39,678 nt of DNA from Bacteroidota bacterium (GCA_018816765.1 JAHIUX010000001.1:1-39678); one strand, 5' to 3'. Numbered from the stretch's first letter, positions 24,660 to 32,946 are shown. Notes: a model not told the origin generated them from the sequence alone. Translations and numbers: made by a program.

Positions 24660-25868
24660 TTAATAATGACATTTCATGCAATTGTCGCCACCTACCATGT
24701 CTTCGGTCACTTTCTTAATTGCACCGCTTTTCATTTGTTCGTGCAATTTCTCGTAGGTGTTGTAGAAGCTGTTTGATGCGAACTGCACTTCGGTTTTGCG
24801 GTGACAGTCGAGGCACCATCCCATGCTGAGGTCTTTCACCTGCATCACCACATCCATGGTTTTGAGGTCGCCATGGCATTCGATGCAGTCGATTTTTCCG
24901 GCGTTAACATGCTGGGCATGACTAAAAAATACATGGTCGGGCAAATTATGTACCTTGATCCATTCGATGGGTTTTCCTGTTTGCCACGAATCGAGCACCT
25001 TGGCGATTTCAGTTGTACCGGTGAGCTTTCCTGATTTCACAACGTTATGGCAGTTCATACAGACATGTGTGCCCGGGATGCCGGCCGATTTGCTCTGTTC
25101 GGCGGTGCTGTGGCAATATTTGCAGTCGATCTGGTTCTGACTGGCATGTACCTTATGTGAAAACCACACCGGCTGATCGGGCTGATAGTATTGCTGACGA
25201 CCTAACATAGAGGCTTCCTTGTAGGCGATTTCACCCATGATAAACAGCGAAACAATAATCAGGACCGAATGCACGAACCTGGCTTTGATAATTTTGGTGC
25301 CAAACAAATCGACCAAAACAATGATCAGGATGAGCAGGGTGATGATAAATGTTGTCCTGAAATTCCGGTTTGCATCCCTTTCGAGGTCCGACAACCTGGC
25401 TTCGCGTTCCGCCTGGGTTTTGGCCATCTGATCCAGCATCGCCTGTTTTGCATTAGCGGCAGTGTCGGCAGCAACAGCATACTCTGCAGCCACTTTCCCG
25501 CCATTTTCGATGTACTTCAGGATGTCGAGGATTTGCGCTTCGGTGAAGTTGTGCGAAGGCATCGGAATCCGGTTGTTTTCTTCGAATAGCTTGACCGCGA
25601 TCGGGTCGCCGGCCTGAATCATGGCCTGTGAGTTGTTGATGAACTTAACCAGCCATTCTGTTGTCCGGCGTTGGGTAATTCCCGCAAGCGACGGCCCGAT
25701 CAGCTTTGGCTCATTGATGTTGTGGCAGGCCTTGCACTCCTGAAATAGTTTTTCAGCTTCAGGTGTCTGGGCTTTTACACGCATCGATGGGAGCAAGGCC
25801 CCCATGAGCACAAACAGCATGACTACCCGGTTAATGTTACCTAACAAGGATAAAAATCTAATCATCAT
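24660..25868 (-). CDS. actA: Alternative complex III subunit ActA, multiheme cytochrome c with extra N-terminal heme domain
   Basis: This 402-residue protein has six heme motifs. A signal peptide (about 1-33) precedes a class I cytochrome c-like domain with CKACH at 45-49. A charged linker (about 130-168), two membrane helices (about 171-190 and 199-217) and the pentaheme domain follow, with CXXCH at 249, 270, 328, 352 and 397. The five C-terminal hemes form the wire from ActB. The N-terminal heme domain is additional and could dock an acceptor. It is first in the ACIII operon, with a promoter-like element about 107 bp upstream. The protein ends two residues after the last Cys of the final motif. 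Confidence 0.94.
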   Translation of the reverse strand: MMIRFLSLLGNINRVVMLFVLMGALLPSMRVKAQTPEAEKLFQECKACHNINEPKLIGPSLAGITQRRTTEWLVKFINNSQAMIQAGDPIAVKLFEENNRIPMPSHNFTEAQILDILKYIENGGKVAAEYAVAADTAANAKQAMLDQMAKTQAEREARLSDLERDANRNFRTTFIITLLILIIVLVDLFGTKIIKARFVHSVLIIVSLFIMGEIAYKEASMLGRQQYYQPDQPVWFSHKVHASQNQIDCKYCHSTAEQSKSAGIPGTHVCMNCHNVVKSGKLTGTTEIAKVLDSWQTGKPIEWIKVHNLPDHVFFSHAQHVNAGKIDCIECHGDLKTMDVVMQVKDLSMGWCLDCHRKTEVQFASNSFYNTYEKLHEQMKSGAIKKVTEDMVGGDNCMKCHY

Positions 25869-25970
25869 TTTTGATGCTAATTATGATTGAGTTGAGATTT
25901 TGAATTCGGTATAAATGCAATCTCCTCATTAATAGGATATTGTACTTGTGTTATTTTGCAATTGATTGAC

Positions 25971-25997
25971 TTTTCAAATATAGAAAGATTTTCAAAT
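25971..25997. repeat. Direct repeat at the ACIII promoter
   Basis: The 9-bp word TTTTCAAAT (ATTTGAAAA on the coding strand) occurs at 25971-25979 and 25989-25997, an 18-bp period. The proximal copy overlaps the -7-like element. Regularly spaced repeats here could bind a tandem activator; chance is possible in such AT-rich DNA. Confidence 0.4.
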
Positions 25998-26010
25998 CAA
26001 AAAACTCATA

Positions 26011-26028
26011 CAAGTATTATATTACTTG
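26011..26028. repeat. CAAGTA-N6-TACTTG inverted repeat upstream of actA
   Basis: Perfect 6-bp inverted arms with a 6-bp AT spacer, about 30-45 bp upstream of the -7-like element. A third TACTTG half-site occurs at 25943-25948. It differs from the palindrome shared by the oxidase operons, so ACIII may be under other control. Confidence 0.35.
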
Positions 26029-26198
26029 AATATTTTTTTATGCAGGCTCAAATTTCTTTGAAAAAACAACACGACCTGCATGAAACAGCCCATGAATACA
26101 ATTGAAAACCTTGCCTTGCAAGCAATCACCCAAATATACAATGAAATTTAATGAAAGCTGAAATGTTTTAAAAAAAAAGCTGTGAACAACTACAAGCA

Positions 26199-26235
26199 AT
26201 AAAAAAAGTGCACCCACTTCATAATGGGTGCACTT
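26199..26235 (-). terminator. Rho-independent terminator of the LemA/TPM operon
   Basis: Perfect 11-bp arms AAGTGCACCCA (26206-26216) and TGGGTGCACTT (26225-26235) with an 8-nt loop are followed on the minus strand by a run of seven T residues. It lies about 58 bp after the stop of the glycine-rich TPM gene. Confidence 0.9.
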
Positions 26236-26292
26236 CTGGTATAAGTTCATGCTGTTGGTAGCGATCAAATGCCTTGATTTGTGCAGCTGGCT

Positions 26293-27096
26293 TTACCAGC
26301 TTCCACCGGCACCGCCGCCGCCAAAGCTGCCGCCTCCAAAGCCGCCAAAGCCGCCGCCACCGCCGCCAAATCCACCTGAGCCTCCGGTGAAGTTGCCCCA
26401 ACTGCCTGAATTGCTCCTGCCAGCCTGACTTGCCAGCCACAAGGCTGTCCAGAAGGGGAGGCTTCCTCTGCTGCCAAGGTGGTTGTTGTTTTGAGAATTA
26501 CGCATCAGAAACACAATAATGATGATAATGATGATCGGAATGAACCACACTCCTCCGGGAGAGGGGTTGTGGCTGTTGAGATAATCTTCTCCCGTGAACT
26601 CACCCGAAGCCAGCGACATCATGGTATTGATGGCTGCATCGATGCCGTGGTAATAATCGTTCTGGCTGAACGAAGGAATCATTTCATTTTCCACGATGCG
26701 CTTGGCAAGGGCATCGGGTATTGGTCCTTCGAGGCCATAACCGGTGGCAATAAATGCCTGGCCACGGCTGTTTTTCATCTTGGGTTTGATCAGGATTACG
26801 GCTCCATTGTTTTTACCAGCCCGGCCAACACCCCAGGTTTCTCCAATTTTGTACGCATAATTCTGGGGTTCGTAGTCCTGAAGGTCGGGAACCAACACCA
26901 CCACAATCTGGGTGGACGTTGTGTCGTTGTAGTCCCTTAACTTCCTTTCGAGGGCATCGGCCTGTGACTTGCTCAGGGTTTGGGTAAAATCATTCACCAG
27001 GCGTGGCGGATCAGGACGCTCAGGAATGTTCTGTGCCTGAGCAAAGATCACTGCAAACATTGATGCAATGGCAAAGAGATATTTTAAAAACTTCAT
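26293..27096 (-). CDS. TPM domain protein with glycine-rich tail (YgcG family)
   Basis: This 267-residue membrane protein has a signal peptide ending near AQAQ (about residue 22), a TPM domain (about 30-155) with VNDFTQTLSKSQADALERKL and TSTQIVVVLVPDL, one membrane helix rich in Ile (about 182-198), and a tail of Gly, Phe and Ser ending in AGGSW. This is the YgcG-type layout. TPM domains are linked to photosystem II repair in plants and to membrane or envelope quality control in bacteria, but the activity is unclear. It follows a second TPM gene and LemA, a common trio. Confidence 0.92.
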   Translation of the reverse strand: MKFLKYLFAIASMFAVIFAQAQNIPERPDPPRLVNDFTQTLSKSQADALERKLRDYNDTTSTQIVVVLVPDLQDYEPQNYAYKIGETWGVGRAGKNNGAVILIKPKMKNSRGQAFIATGYGLEGPIPDALAKRIVENEMIPSFSQNDYYHGIDAAINTMMSLASGEFTGEDYLNSHNPSPGGVWFIPIIIIIIIVFLMRNSQNNNHLGSRGSLPFWTALWLASQAGRSNSGSWGNFTGGSGGFGGGGGGFGGFGGGSFGGGGAGGSW

Positions 27097-27194
27097 AATC
27101 AGAGCGCTAAATTATTTTTCCTTGTCAAACTCCTTCGGCAGAATGCACCTTCACCGATGTGGTGGAGGCAGCTGTTTTCAGCTTCACCACTGCA

Positions 27195-27632
27195 TCAACC
27201 AAATGAAATCTCATCGGAAAGTTCATTCACATCATTTGCCTTATAAGGGAAATGATGTTTTAGTTTCATGCCCGAGCGTTCGATTCCCTTGGTCAATCCT
27301 GTAACGAAATCACCTTGTTTGAAATGTTCCCGCAGCATTTCCTTCACATCTTCCCAGAAATTTTTCTCAACCACTGCATTGATGCCGCTGTCGCCGATGA
27401 TCGCGAATTTCCGGTCGTTGATGGCCAGGTAGAACAGTACGCCATTCCTGTCAGCGGTTTTTTTAATGCCCAGCTTTTCGAACAGAAAGGCTGCACGGTC
27501 AAGCACATCATGTTTACAATGGCTTTCGATATGCACCCTGATCTCGCCTGAAGTTTCGTTCTCGGCGTGCGCAATGGCCTTGATGATTTGGTCTTTCTGC
27601 GTTTGGGTAAAAAAATCCTGTGCGTCTGGCAT
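27195..27632 (-). CDS. TPM domain protein, soluble form
   Basis: This 145-residue protein has a single TPM domain (FFTQTQKDQIIKAIAHAENETSGEIRVHIE-type N-terminus, then AIIGDSGINAVVEKNFWEDV) and no signal peptide or membrane helix, so it is probably cytoplasmic and membrane-associated. It starts 20 bp after the LemA stop and is followed after 98 bp by the membrane-anchored TPM gene. The three likely act together; the biochemical role is unknown. Confidence 0.9.
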   Translation of the reverse strand: MPDAQDFFTQTQKDQIIKAIAHAENETSGEIRVHIESHCKHDVLDRAAFLFEKLGIKKTADRNGVLFYLAINDRKFAIIGDSGINAVVEKNFWEDVKEMLREHFKQGDFVTGLTKGIERSGMKLKHHFPYKANDVNELSDEISFG

Positions 27633-27652
27633 AATGACTGAAACTTAACTGG

Positions 27653-28249
27653 TTACTTACTGAAATCCACTTCGGGTGCTTTGTCGGCACCTTTTACAGC
27701 CTCGAAATAGGCTTTTGCTTCAAATCCGAACATACCTGCAAAGAGGTTTGTCGGGAATTTTTTCAGATAAGTATTGTATTCCTTGGTGGTATCATTGAAC
27801 TTCTGCCTTTCGGTGGCAATGCGATTTTCAGTGCCTTCGAGCTGCGCCTGGAGTTCAAGAAAATTCTGGTTTGATTTCAGCTCAGGGTATTTTTCAACCA
27901 CCACCATCAGCCTGCCCAATGCTCCGCTGAGGCCGTCCTGTGCCTGCTGAAACGCCTGCATATTGTCGGCGGTTAATTTGGAGGCATCTATGTTTACACT
28001 GGTTGCTTTTGCCCTTGCCTCGACAACGCCGATGAGTACTTCCTGCTCCTGGGCAGCAAAGCCTTTCACCGTGTTCACCAGGTTTGGGATAAGGTCGCCA
28101 CGGCGCTGGTAAACGTTTTCTACCTGTGCCCACTGTGCTGTAACCTGTTCGCCTTTGGTTACCATATTGTTATAGGTCGATTTGAACATGCTGTAGCCAA
28201 TGAACAACACTGCGCCGATAACTACGAGAATAATAATGCTCTTTTTCAT
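27653..28249 (-). CDS. lemA: LemA family protein
   Basis: This 198-residue protein has one N-terminal membrane helix (about 4-22) and a long helical domain typical of LemA, with VENVYQRRGDLIPNLVNTVKGFA (about 47-69) and RLMVVVEKYPELKSNQNFLELQAQLEGTENRI-type sequence in the middle. LemA proteins are membrane-anchored helical bundles of unknown activity, often paired with TPM proteins. It is first in the operon; a TACTTTAG about 24 bp upstream on the minus strand resembles a -7 element. Confidence 0.93.
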   Translation of the reverse strand: MKKSIIILVVIGAVLFIGYSMFKSTYNNMVTKGEQVTAQWAQVENVYQRRGDLIPNLVNTVKGFAAQEQEVLIGVVEARAKATSVNIDASKLTADNMQAFQQAQDGLSGALGRLMVVVEKYPELKSNQNFLELQAQLEGTENRIATERQKFNDTTKEYNTYLKKFPTNLFAGMFGFEAKAYFEAVKGADKAPEVDFSK

Positions 28250-28297
28250 GTGATGTGTATTATTTTGCTAAAGTAATCAATTATTTGTGTTTTGCCT

Positions 28298-28352
28298 ATG
28301 CGATGGTCAGTACGAATACGGTGCTACCTGTTCATCGGTGCTGCCATCGCAT
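28298..28352. repeat. 9-bp inverted repeat between htpG and lemA
   Basis: ATGCGATGG (28298-28306) and CCATCGCAT (28344-28352) are perfect inverted arms around 37 bp, just after the htpG stop on the minus strand. No T tract follows in that direction. It may form the 3' end of the htpG transcript or a weak terminator. Confidence 0.4.
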
Positions 28353-28366
28353 TGGCCGATTTTTGT

Positions 28367-30271
28367 TTAGAGCCTGGTTAAATTACGCTGAATGAAGTCA
28401 TTCAAGGCTTTGCCCTTCAGCAGGTTTTTCGACAAGCGGGCAAGGTCGTAAAGCTGGCTGATAGTTGAATCCCGTTCTGCATCGTCAGCATCGGCCAACT
28501 TTGAAATGGATGGATGATTGGCGTTTACCACCAGGGTATATGAGTCTGGCAGGTCGCCCAAACCCATCATGGGTCCGCCACCCAGCACACTCATGTCTTT
28601 CATGCGGCGCATAAACTCGTTTTGGGTAATCATCACCGGGCTGTCGCTTTCACTCAGGTTTTCGAACGCGAGCTCAAATTGTTTTTTGTCGATATTGCGT
28701 TCAAAGGCTTCTTTGATGCTTTCTTTCTGGGTGTCGTCAAGCTTCGAAGGCAGCACGGTGTCGTCTTTTTCGATGAGTTTTTCGATGGTGTTTGAATCCA
28801 CCCTGGCAAAACCGGCATCCTTCAGTTTCTGCTCCATGGTGTTCACAAAATGGCTGTCGAGCACGCCATCCATCAGCAGCACGTCGTATCCGCGTGAAGT
28901 GGCTTGTTCAATATAGCCAAACTGCTCTTCTTTGTTTGAAGAGTAAAGGTAAATCAGCTTCTTGTGTTTATCTTTCTGCTGGCCTTCGATGTGCTTTTCA
29001 TACTCTTCGAGGGTAAAGAATTTTCCTTCGGTGTTCTTTAGCAGCACGAATTTTTCGGCCCTTTCATAGAATTTGGGATCAGAGATCATTCCATACTGGA
29101 TGAAAATCTTAATGTCGTCCCATTTCTTTTCGAAATTTTCACGGTCCTTTTTGAACAGGTCTTCGAGCTTATCGGCCACTTTTTTCGAAATATGGCTTGA
29201 TATCTTTTTAACATTCTGGTCACTTTGCAGGAACGATCGGCTCACATTCAGCGGAATATCAGGCGAATCGATCACACCATGCAGCATGGTCAGAAAGTCG
29301 GGCACGATGCCTTCAACCGAGTCGGTGACGAACACCTGGTTGCAATACAACTGGATTTTATTGCGCTGAAGCTCGTAATTGTGTTTTACCTTCGGGAAAT
29401 AGAGGATTCCGGTGAGGTTAAAGGGGTAGTCGACATTGAGGTGAATCTGGAACAGTGGCTCATCGAAATTCATCGGATAAAGCTCCCTGTAAAACGATTT
29501 ATAGTCTTCGTCTGTGCTGTCGGATGGCGCTTTTTTCCATAGGGGAGAGGTGTTGTTAATCATCCACGGCTTCTCAATGGTTTTGGTTTTTGGGTTGCCG
29601 TCTTTGTCTGTTTCGCCTTCGATGGGTTCCTGTTCTTTTTTTGTGCCAAACTGAATGGGTACAGGCAGGAATTTGCAGTATTTTGTCAGCAGTTCACGCA
29701 GCTTGTATTCTTCGAGGAAATCAAGGTTTTCCTTGTCGATGTGCAGTACAACTTCGGTTCCGCGGTCTTTTTTGTCAATTTCGGTCATGGTGTATTCCGG
29801 ACTACCGTCGCATTCCCACTGCACGGCTTTCGTGCTTCCGCCTTTTTTATAGGTCTTGGTGCGCAGTGTAACCTTTTCCGAAACCATAAACGAAGAATAA
29901 AAGCCTAAACCAAAATGTCCGATGATGGCATTTGCTTCTGCTTCGGTCTTGGTTTTGAATTTTTTCACAAATTCTTCAGCGCTCGAGAAAGCAATCTGGT
30001 TGATGTACTTTTCAACCTCATCCTGCGTCATGCCGATGCCGCGGTCGCGAATCGTGATGGTTTTCTTCTTCTTGTCGACTTCAACCTGGATGGTGATATC
30101 CCCAAGCTCATCCTTGAACTGGCCTGACGTAGCAAGGGTTTTGATCTTTTGTGTGGCATCAACCGCATTGCTGACCAACTCTCGGAGAAATATTTCATGA
30201 TCGGAGTAGAGAAACTTTTTAATGATGGGAAAAATGTTCTCGGTTTTTACTTCGATGGATCCTTTTTGCAT
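28367..30271 (-). CDS. htpG: Molecular chaperone HtpG (Hsp90)
   Basis: This 634-residue cytoplasmic Hsp90 homologue has the GHKL ATPase domain (about 1-215) with ELVSNAVDATQKI, DRGIGMTQDE and GHFGLGFYSSFMV, then the middle domain with NVSRSFLQSDQNVKKIS, and a C-terminal dimerisation domain with a Met-rich GGPMMGLGDLPDSYTLVVN segment. Full length for the bacterial family. It acts in ATP-dependent client folding under stress. No CIRCE element or clear -7 match is seen upstream. Confidence 0.96.
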   Translation of the reverse strand: MQKGSIEVKTENIFPIIKKFLYSDHEIFLRELVSNAVDATQKIKTLATSGQFKDELGDITIQVEVDKKKKTITIRDRGIGMTQDEVEKYINQIAFSSAEEFVKKFKTKTEAEANAIIGHFGLGFYSSFMVSEKVTLRTKTYKKGGSTKAVQWECDGSPEYTMTEIDKKDRGTEVVLHIDKENLDFLEEYKLRELLTKYCKFLPVPIQFGTKKEQEPIEGETDKDGNPKTKTIEKPWMINNTSPLWKKAPSDSTDEDYKSFYRELYPMNFDEPLFQIHLNVDYPFNLTGILYFPKVKHNYELQRNKIQLYCNQVFVTDSVEGIVPDFLTMLHGVIDSPDIPLNVSRSFLQSDQNVKKISSHISKKVADKLEDLFKKDRENFEKKWDDIKIFIQYGMISDPKFYERAEKFVLLKNTEGKFFTLEEYEKHIEGQQKDKHKKLIYLYSSNKEEQFGYIEQATSRGYDVLLMDGVLDSHFVNTMEQKLKDAGFARVDSNTIEKLIEKDDTVLPSKLDDTQKESIKEAFERNIDKKQFELAFENLSESDSPVMITQNEFMRRMKDMSVLGGGPMMGLGDLPDSYTLVVNANHPSISKLADADDAERDSTISQLYDLARLSKNLLKGKALNDFIQRNLTRL

Positions 30272-30567
30272 AATGAAAAATTTTTTAGGTTTTGGGCATT
30301 AGCAAATCAAAGGCTGTGCCATCCGGATTTAGCTGACATTTTGACCACCTTTTCCAGCGTATTGACAGTTGAAGACGGAGATGTTACCTGGATATTCAGT
30401 ATCAGGTGATCAGTAATGATGCCCATTTCCAGGAATTAATCTGTGTATTTTTATGCACAGTGGCTATAACAATAGACAGTGATCACTAATGGACTAGATG
30501 CTAAACATTTCATTTGCAGCAAAAAGGCATTCATTATTAAATTAGAACACAAATCAAAAAGGGGATT
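30272..30567. other. Intergenic region between divergent htpG and methyltransferase genes
   Basis: No gene is supported here. Upstream of htpG I see no TAnnTTTG or heat-shock operator. A short palindrome AGTGATCACT lies at about 30478-30487, and the area has several short TGATCA-like repeats of unclear meaning. Confidence 0.4.
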
Positions 30568-30599
30568 TTTGCTCTGCTTTGGTTTGATGTGTACTTTTG
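30568..30599 (+). promoter_or_regulatory. Promoter of the methyltransferase/DUF554 operon
   Basis: TTTG (30568-30571, within TTTTTG) is followed after 20 bp by TACTTTTG (30592-30599), an exact match to the Bacteroidota -33/-7 arrangement. Transcription should start near 30606, about 11 nt before the ATG at 30617. This rules out in-frame starts further upstream. Confidence 0.75.
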
Positions 30600-30616
30600 C
30601 TGTTCAGGAAAACACC

Positions 30617-31798
30617 ATGGAAAATGCACTCTTTGAGTTGATGGAGGCCATGCAGCAGGCGATAGCCGGCAATTTCTTTATCAAGCTTACACTCAGCAAG
30701 CCAGTAAGCAAACAGGCCGAACTGAAGAATGTGTACGTAAAATTGATCCGCCTGAAGGATAACGACAGCCTGTCGTTCACCTACAAGTACGCTACGCGTG
30801 ATCTGGTAAAAAATTTTCCGCCTGCTGAGGCTGCACAGGAAGTCATCGGTTTGCTGGCTGCGCATTTTTTTGCAGCCAGCCTGCTTACTGTCGATGCTGA
30901 CTTCACTTTGCTTTCGAACAGGAAAGGCTCTGCCAAACTGATAAAAAAAACAATCGAAAAGCGCAGCCTGCCTGCGCGTGACCACGATCACCGAAAAGCA
31001 CGCCTGATCGATCCGGCAAAGCCATGGTGGTTTAAACTCGGCCTCACCGACAGGCAAGGCAGTGTGCTTCCGTCGATGCAGTTTAAGTTTAAGCAAATCA
31101 ACAAATACGTTGAAATCCTGGATGGCCTGATAAGACAGATCGAATTCACTGACACAGTGCATGTTACTGATATGGGCTCAGGCAAAGCCTACCTGACCTT
31201 TGCCTTGTATGAATACCTCGCTGAAAACCGGCAATTGGATGTCGTCATCACCGGGGTGGAGCAACGGTCTGAGCTGGTTGAGAAAACGAACCTGATTGCA
31301 CGGGAGGCAAAGCTGAGCAGGTTGCAATTTATTGAAGGCACTATTGACAGCTATCGCGGCCCACAGCCCGATGTGCTGATAGCCTTGCACGCCTGCGACA
31401 CAGCCACTGACGATGCCATTGCCAGCGGAATCAAAGCCGGCGCCCGGCTGATTGTGTGTGCCCCCTGTTGCCACAAGCAGGTGAGGCAAACAATGAAACC
31501 TCCTTTTGATGCCTTGCCGATGCTGAAATTCGGTATCCTGCTGGAGCGGCAGGCCGAAATCCTGACGGATACCATCAGGGCGTTGATCATGGAAAGACAT
31601 GGCTACAATAGTCACATCATGGAGTTCATTGAGGCTGAACACACCCCGAAAAACCTCCTTCTGATTGGCTTGAAATCCAGCAAAAGCATTGATGTTGCTG
31701 AGGTTGAACAAAAGGTTGCAGGCCTGAAACAGCAATTTGGCCTTGAAACGCATTACCTTGAAACACGTTTTACACAGGCTTCAACACAAGGCATATGA
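30617..31798 (+). CDS. GSTCD-like class I SAM-dependent methyltransferase
   Basis: This 393-residue protein resembles the Methyltransf_32 (GSTCD-like) group. The N-terminal half (about 1-170) is family-specific. The Rossmann part has the SAM-binding motif VTDMGSGKAYLTFALYEYL (about 183-201), an acidic end of strand 2 (VVITGVEQRSELVEKT), DVLIALHACDTATDDAI near 250-266 and the CAPCCHKQ motif near 277-284. The substrate is unknown; RNA or protein are possibilities for the family. The start was set by the promoter just upstream; the open frame extends 46 codons further but that would lie before the transcription start. It overlaps the next gene by 4 bp. Confidence 0.85.
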   Translation: MENALFELMEAMQQAIAGNFFIKLTLSKPVSKQAELKNVYVKLIRLKDNDSLSFTYKYATRDLVKNFPPAEAAQEVIGLLAAHFFAASLLTVDADFTLLSNRKGSAKLIKKTIEKRSLPARDHDHRKARLIDPAKPWWFKLGLTDRQGSVLPSMQFKFKQINKYVEILDGLIRQIEFTDTVHVTDMGSGKAYLTFALYEYLAENRQLDVVITGVEQRSELVEKTNLIAREAKLSRLQFIEGTIDSYRGPQPDVLIALHACDTATDDAIASGIKAGARLIVCAPCCHKQVRQTMKPPFDALPMLKFGILLERQAEILTDTIRALIMERHGYNSHIMEFIEAEHTPKNLLLIGLKSSKSIDVAEVEQKVAGLKQQFGLETHYLETRFTQASTQGI

Positions 31799-32484
31799 TC
31801 ATTACCGGAACGCTGATCAATGTAGCTGCTGTTACCATAGGCAGCGTAGCCGGACTGCTTTTTCATGCCAGGCTCCCGAAACGATTTGTCACCGTCACCT
31901 TTCAGGGTATCGGCCTGTTTACCATTGTGCTTGGTGTGCAAATGGCGCTAAAAGCAGAACAATGGATTGTGATTATCCTGAGCCTGATCATTGGCGGTTT
32001 ATTGGGTGAATTGCTGCGGCTAGATGTGTTTTTCGAATCAGTGGCCAATAGGATCGGCAGGCGGTTTAAGCTGGGAGGCAACAGGTTCAATGAAGGGCTG
32101 CTTACTGCCTTTTTGCTGTTTTGCATGGGTTCGATGACGATACTCGGAGCCATAGAAGAAGGCGTGCAGGGAAGCAGGGAGCTGTATTATATTAAATCGC
32201 TCATGGATGGCATCTCGTCCGTTGCGCTTGCTTCAGGACTTGGCGCAGGCGTGCTGTTTTCCATCGTGCCATTGTTTATTTATCAGGCCGGACTTACCTG
32301 GCTAGCATCCATTTTCGGTGCATTTATGCCCGCGCTCATGATGAGCAGCCTTACCGCAACGGGTGGCGTGTTACTGGTCGGCCTTGGGCTAAACATCCTT
32401 GAGGTTACAAAGATAAGCATCCTGAACCTGCTGCCATCCTTGTTGGTTTCACTGCTGTCCGCCTGGCTGTTTTTGCTCATCTGA
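31795..32484 (+). CDS. DUF554 family membrane protein
   Basis: This 229-residue membrane protein has about seven hydrophobic segments. It matches DUF554 (YdfK-like), with IGSVAGLLFHARLPKRF near the N-terminus, GGLLGELLRLD in the second loop and a central FCMGSMTILGAIEEGVQGS segment (about 102-120). Function is unknown; a transporter is plausible. Its ATG overlaps the methyltransferase stop (ATGA), so translation is coupled. Confidence 0.9.
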   Translation: MIITGTLINVAAVTIGSVAGLLFHARLPKRFVTVTFQGIGLFTIVLGVQMALKAEQWIVIILSLIIGGLLGELLRLDVFFESVANRIGRRFKLGGNRFNEGLLTAFLLFCMGSMTILGAIEEGVQGSRELYYIKSLMDGISSVALASGLGAGVLFSIVPLFIYQAGLTWLASIFGAFMPALMMSSLTATGGVLLVGLGLNILEVTKISILNLLPSLLVSLLSAWLFLLI

Positions 32485-32607
32485 GCCTTGCGGAACCTGA
32501 CCGCCAACATTCCTTAGACTGATTCCAAAATACGTGTTGCCTGGTGCCGGCTTTAACTGAAATTGGCAAGGATTGCATTTATGGATAGTTGCTCTCTGAA
32601 ATGGACT
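32485..32607 (+). other. Gene-free DNA after the DUF554 gene
   Basis: First part of a 553-bp gap. I see no open frame with family resemblance, repeat or promoter in it. The rest of the gap is described in the next four entries. Confidence 0.4.
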
Positions 32608-32676
32608 TTAAGCAGAAAGTTTAAGTCGCATTTTGAAGGCCAATTTTAAATCTGCTACTGCTTAATAAGTTTTTTT
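32608..32676 (+). terminator. Possible long-stem terminator after the methyltransferase/DUF554 operon
   Basis: TTAAGCAG (32608-32615) and CTGCTTAA (32658-32665) are perfect inverted arms enclosing 42 nt that can pair further (TTTAA with TTAAA), followed by TAAG and seven T residues. The loop is long for a simple terminator; a structured RNA is the alternative. Confidence 0.45.
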
Positions 32677-32694
32677 GCAAAAAAAAAGAAAGCC

Positions 32695-32725
32695 TTGCTG
32701 CGTTGGATGTAAATGATTACTTTAG
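32695..32725 (+). promoter_or_regulatory. Candidate promoter of the T9SS cargo operon
   Basis: TTG (32695-32697), 20 bp, then TACTTTAG (32718-32725), one mismatch from TAnnTTTG. It would give a leader of about 305 nt containing the C11 tract. A competing -7-like TATTTTAG at 33012-33019 would give a leader of about 12 nt. Confidence 0.4.
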
Positions 32726-32761
32726 CCTTATCGTTTTTATTGATTAAAACAAATATGCAAG

Positions 32762-32772
32762 CCCCCCCCCCC
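32762..32772 (+). repeat. C11 homopolymer tract
   Basis: A run of eleven C residues in AT-rich noncoding DNA about 37 bp after the candidate -7 element and 265 bp before the T9SS cargo start codon. Such tracts change length by slippage and can tune expression. The count may also be affected by sequencing error. Confidence 0.6.
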
Positions 32773-32946
32773 TTCAATTTTCAAGCACGTCCAGACTTAC
32801 CCGGGAACTTGTTACATTATATCGATTAAAGCATGCCAGATTTGGCCCCACCTGTCATAACAAGGGTTACATAAATTTAAAATACACAAGTTATGTTACA
32901 ACACGACATATTTTCAAATTGGGTAAAAATAAGTTCGACAGAGCAG

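Larger units (their letters stand above)
25869..26198. other. AT-rich upstream region of the ACIII operon
   Basis: Gene-free and very AT-rich. On the minus strand it holds a -7-like TATATTTG (25982-25975), the only TAnnTTTG match I found here; a TTG lies only 15 bp further up, shorter than usual. Around it are a direct repeat (25971-25997) and an inverted repeat (26011-26028), listed separately. The remainder, 26030-26198, shows only A/T runs. Confidence 0.45.

Noticed and set aside
26228-26428. Proline-rich plus-strand frame
   Set aside because: It is the reverse complement of the glycine-rich tail of the TPM protein.
30479-30616. 46-codon N-terminal extension of the methyltransferase
   Set aside because: A consensus promoter lies at 30568-30599, so these codons would precede the transcription start.
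30554-31162. 202-residue open frame on the minus strand
   Set aside because: Shadow of the methyltransferase gene, which has a promoter and clear SAM-binding motifs.
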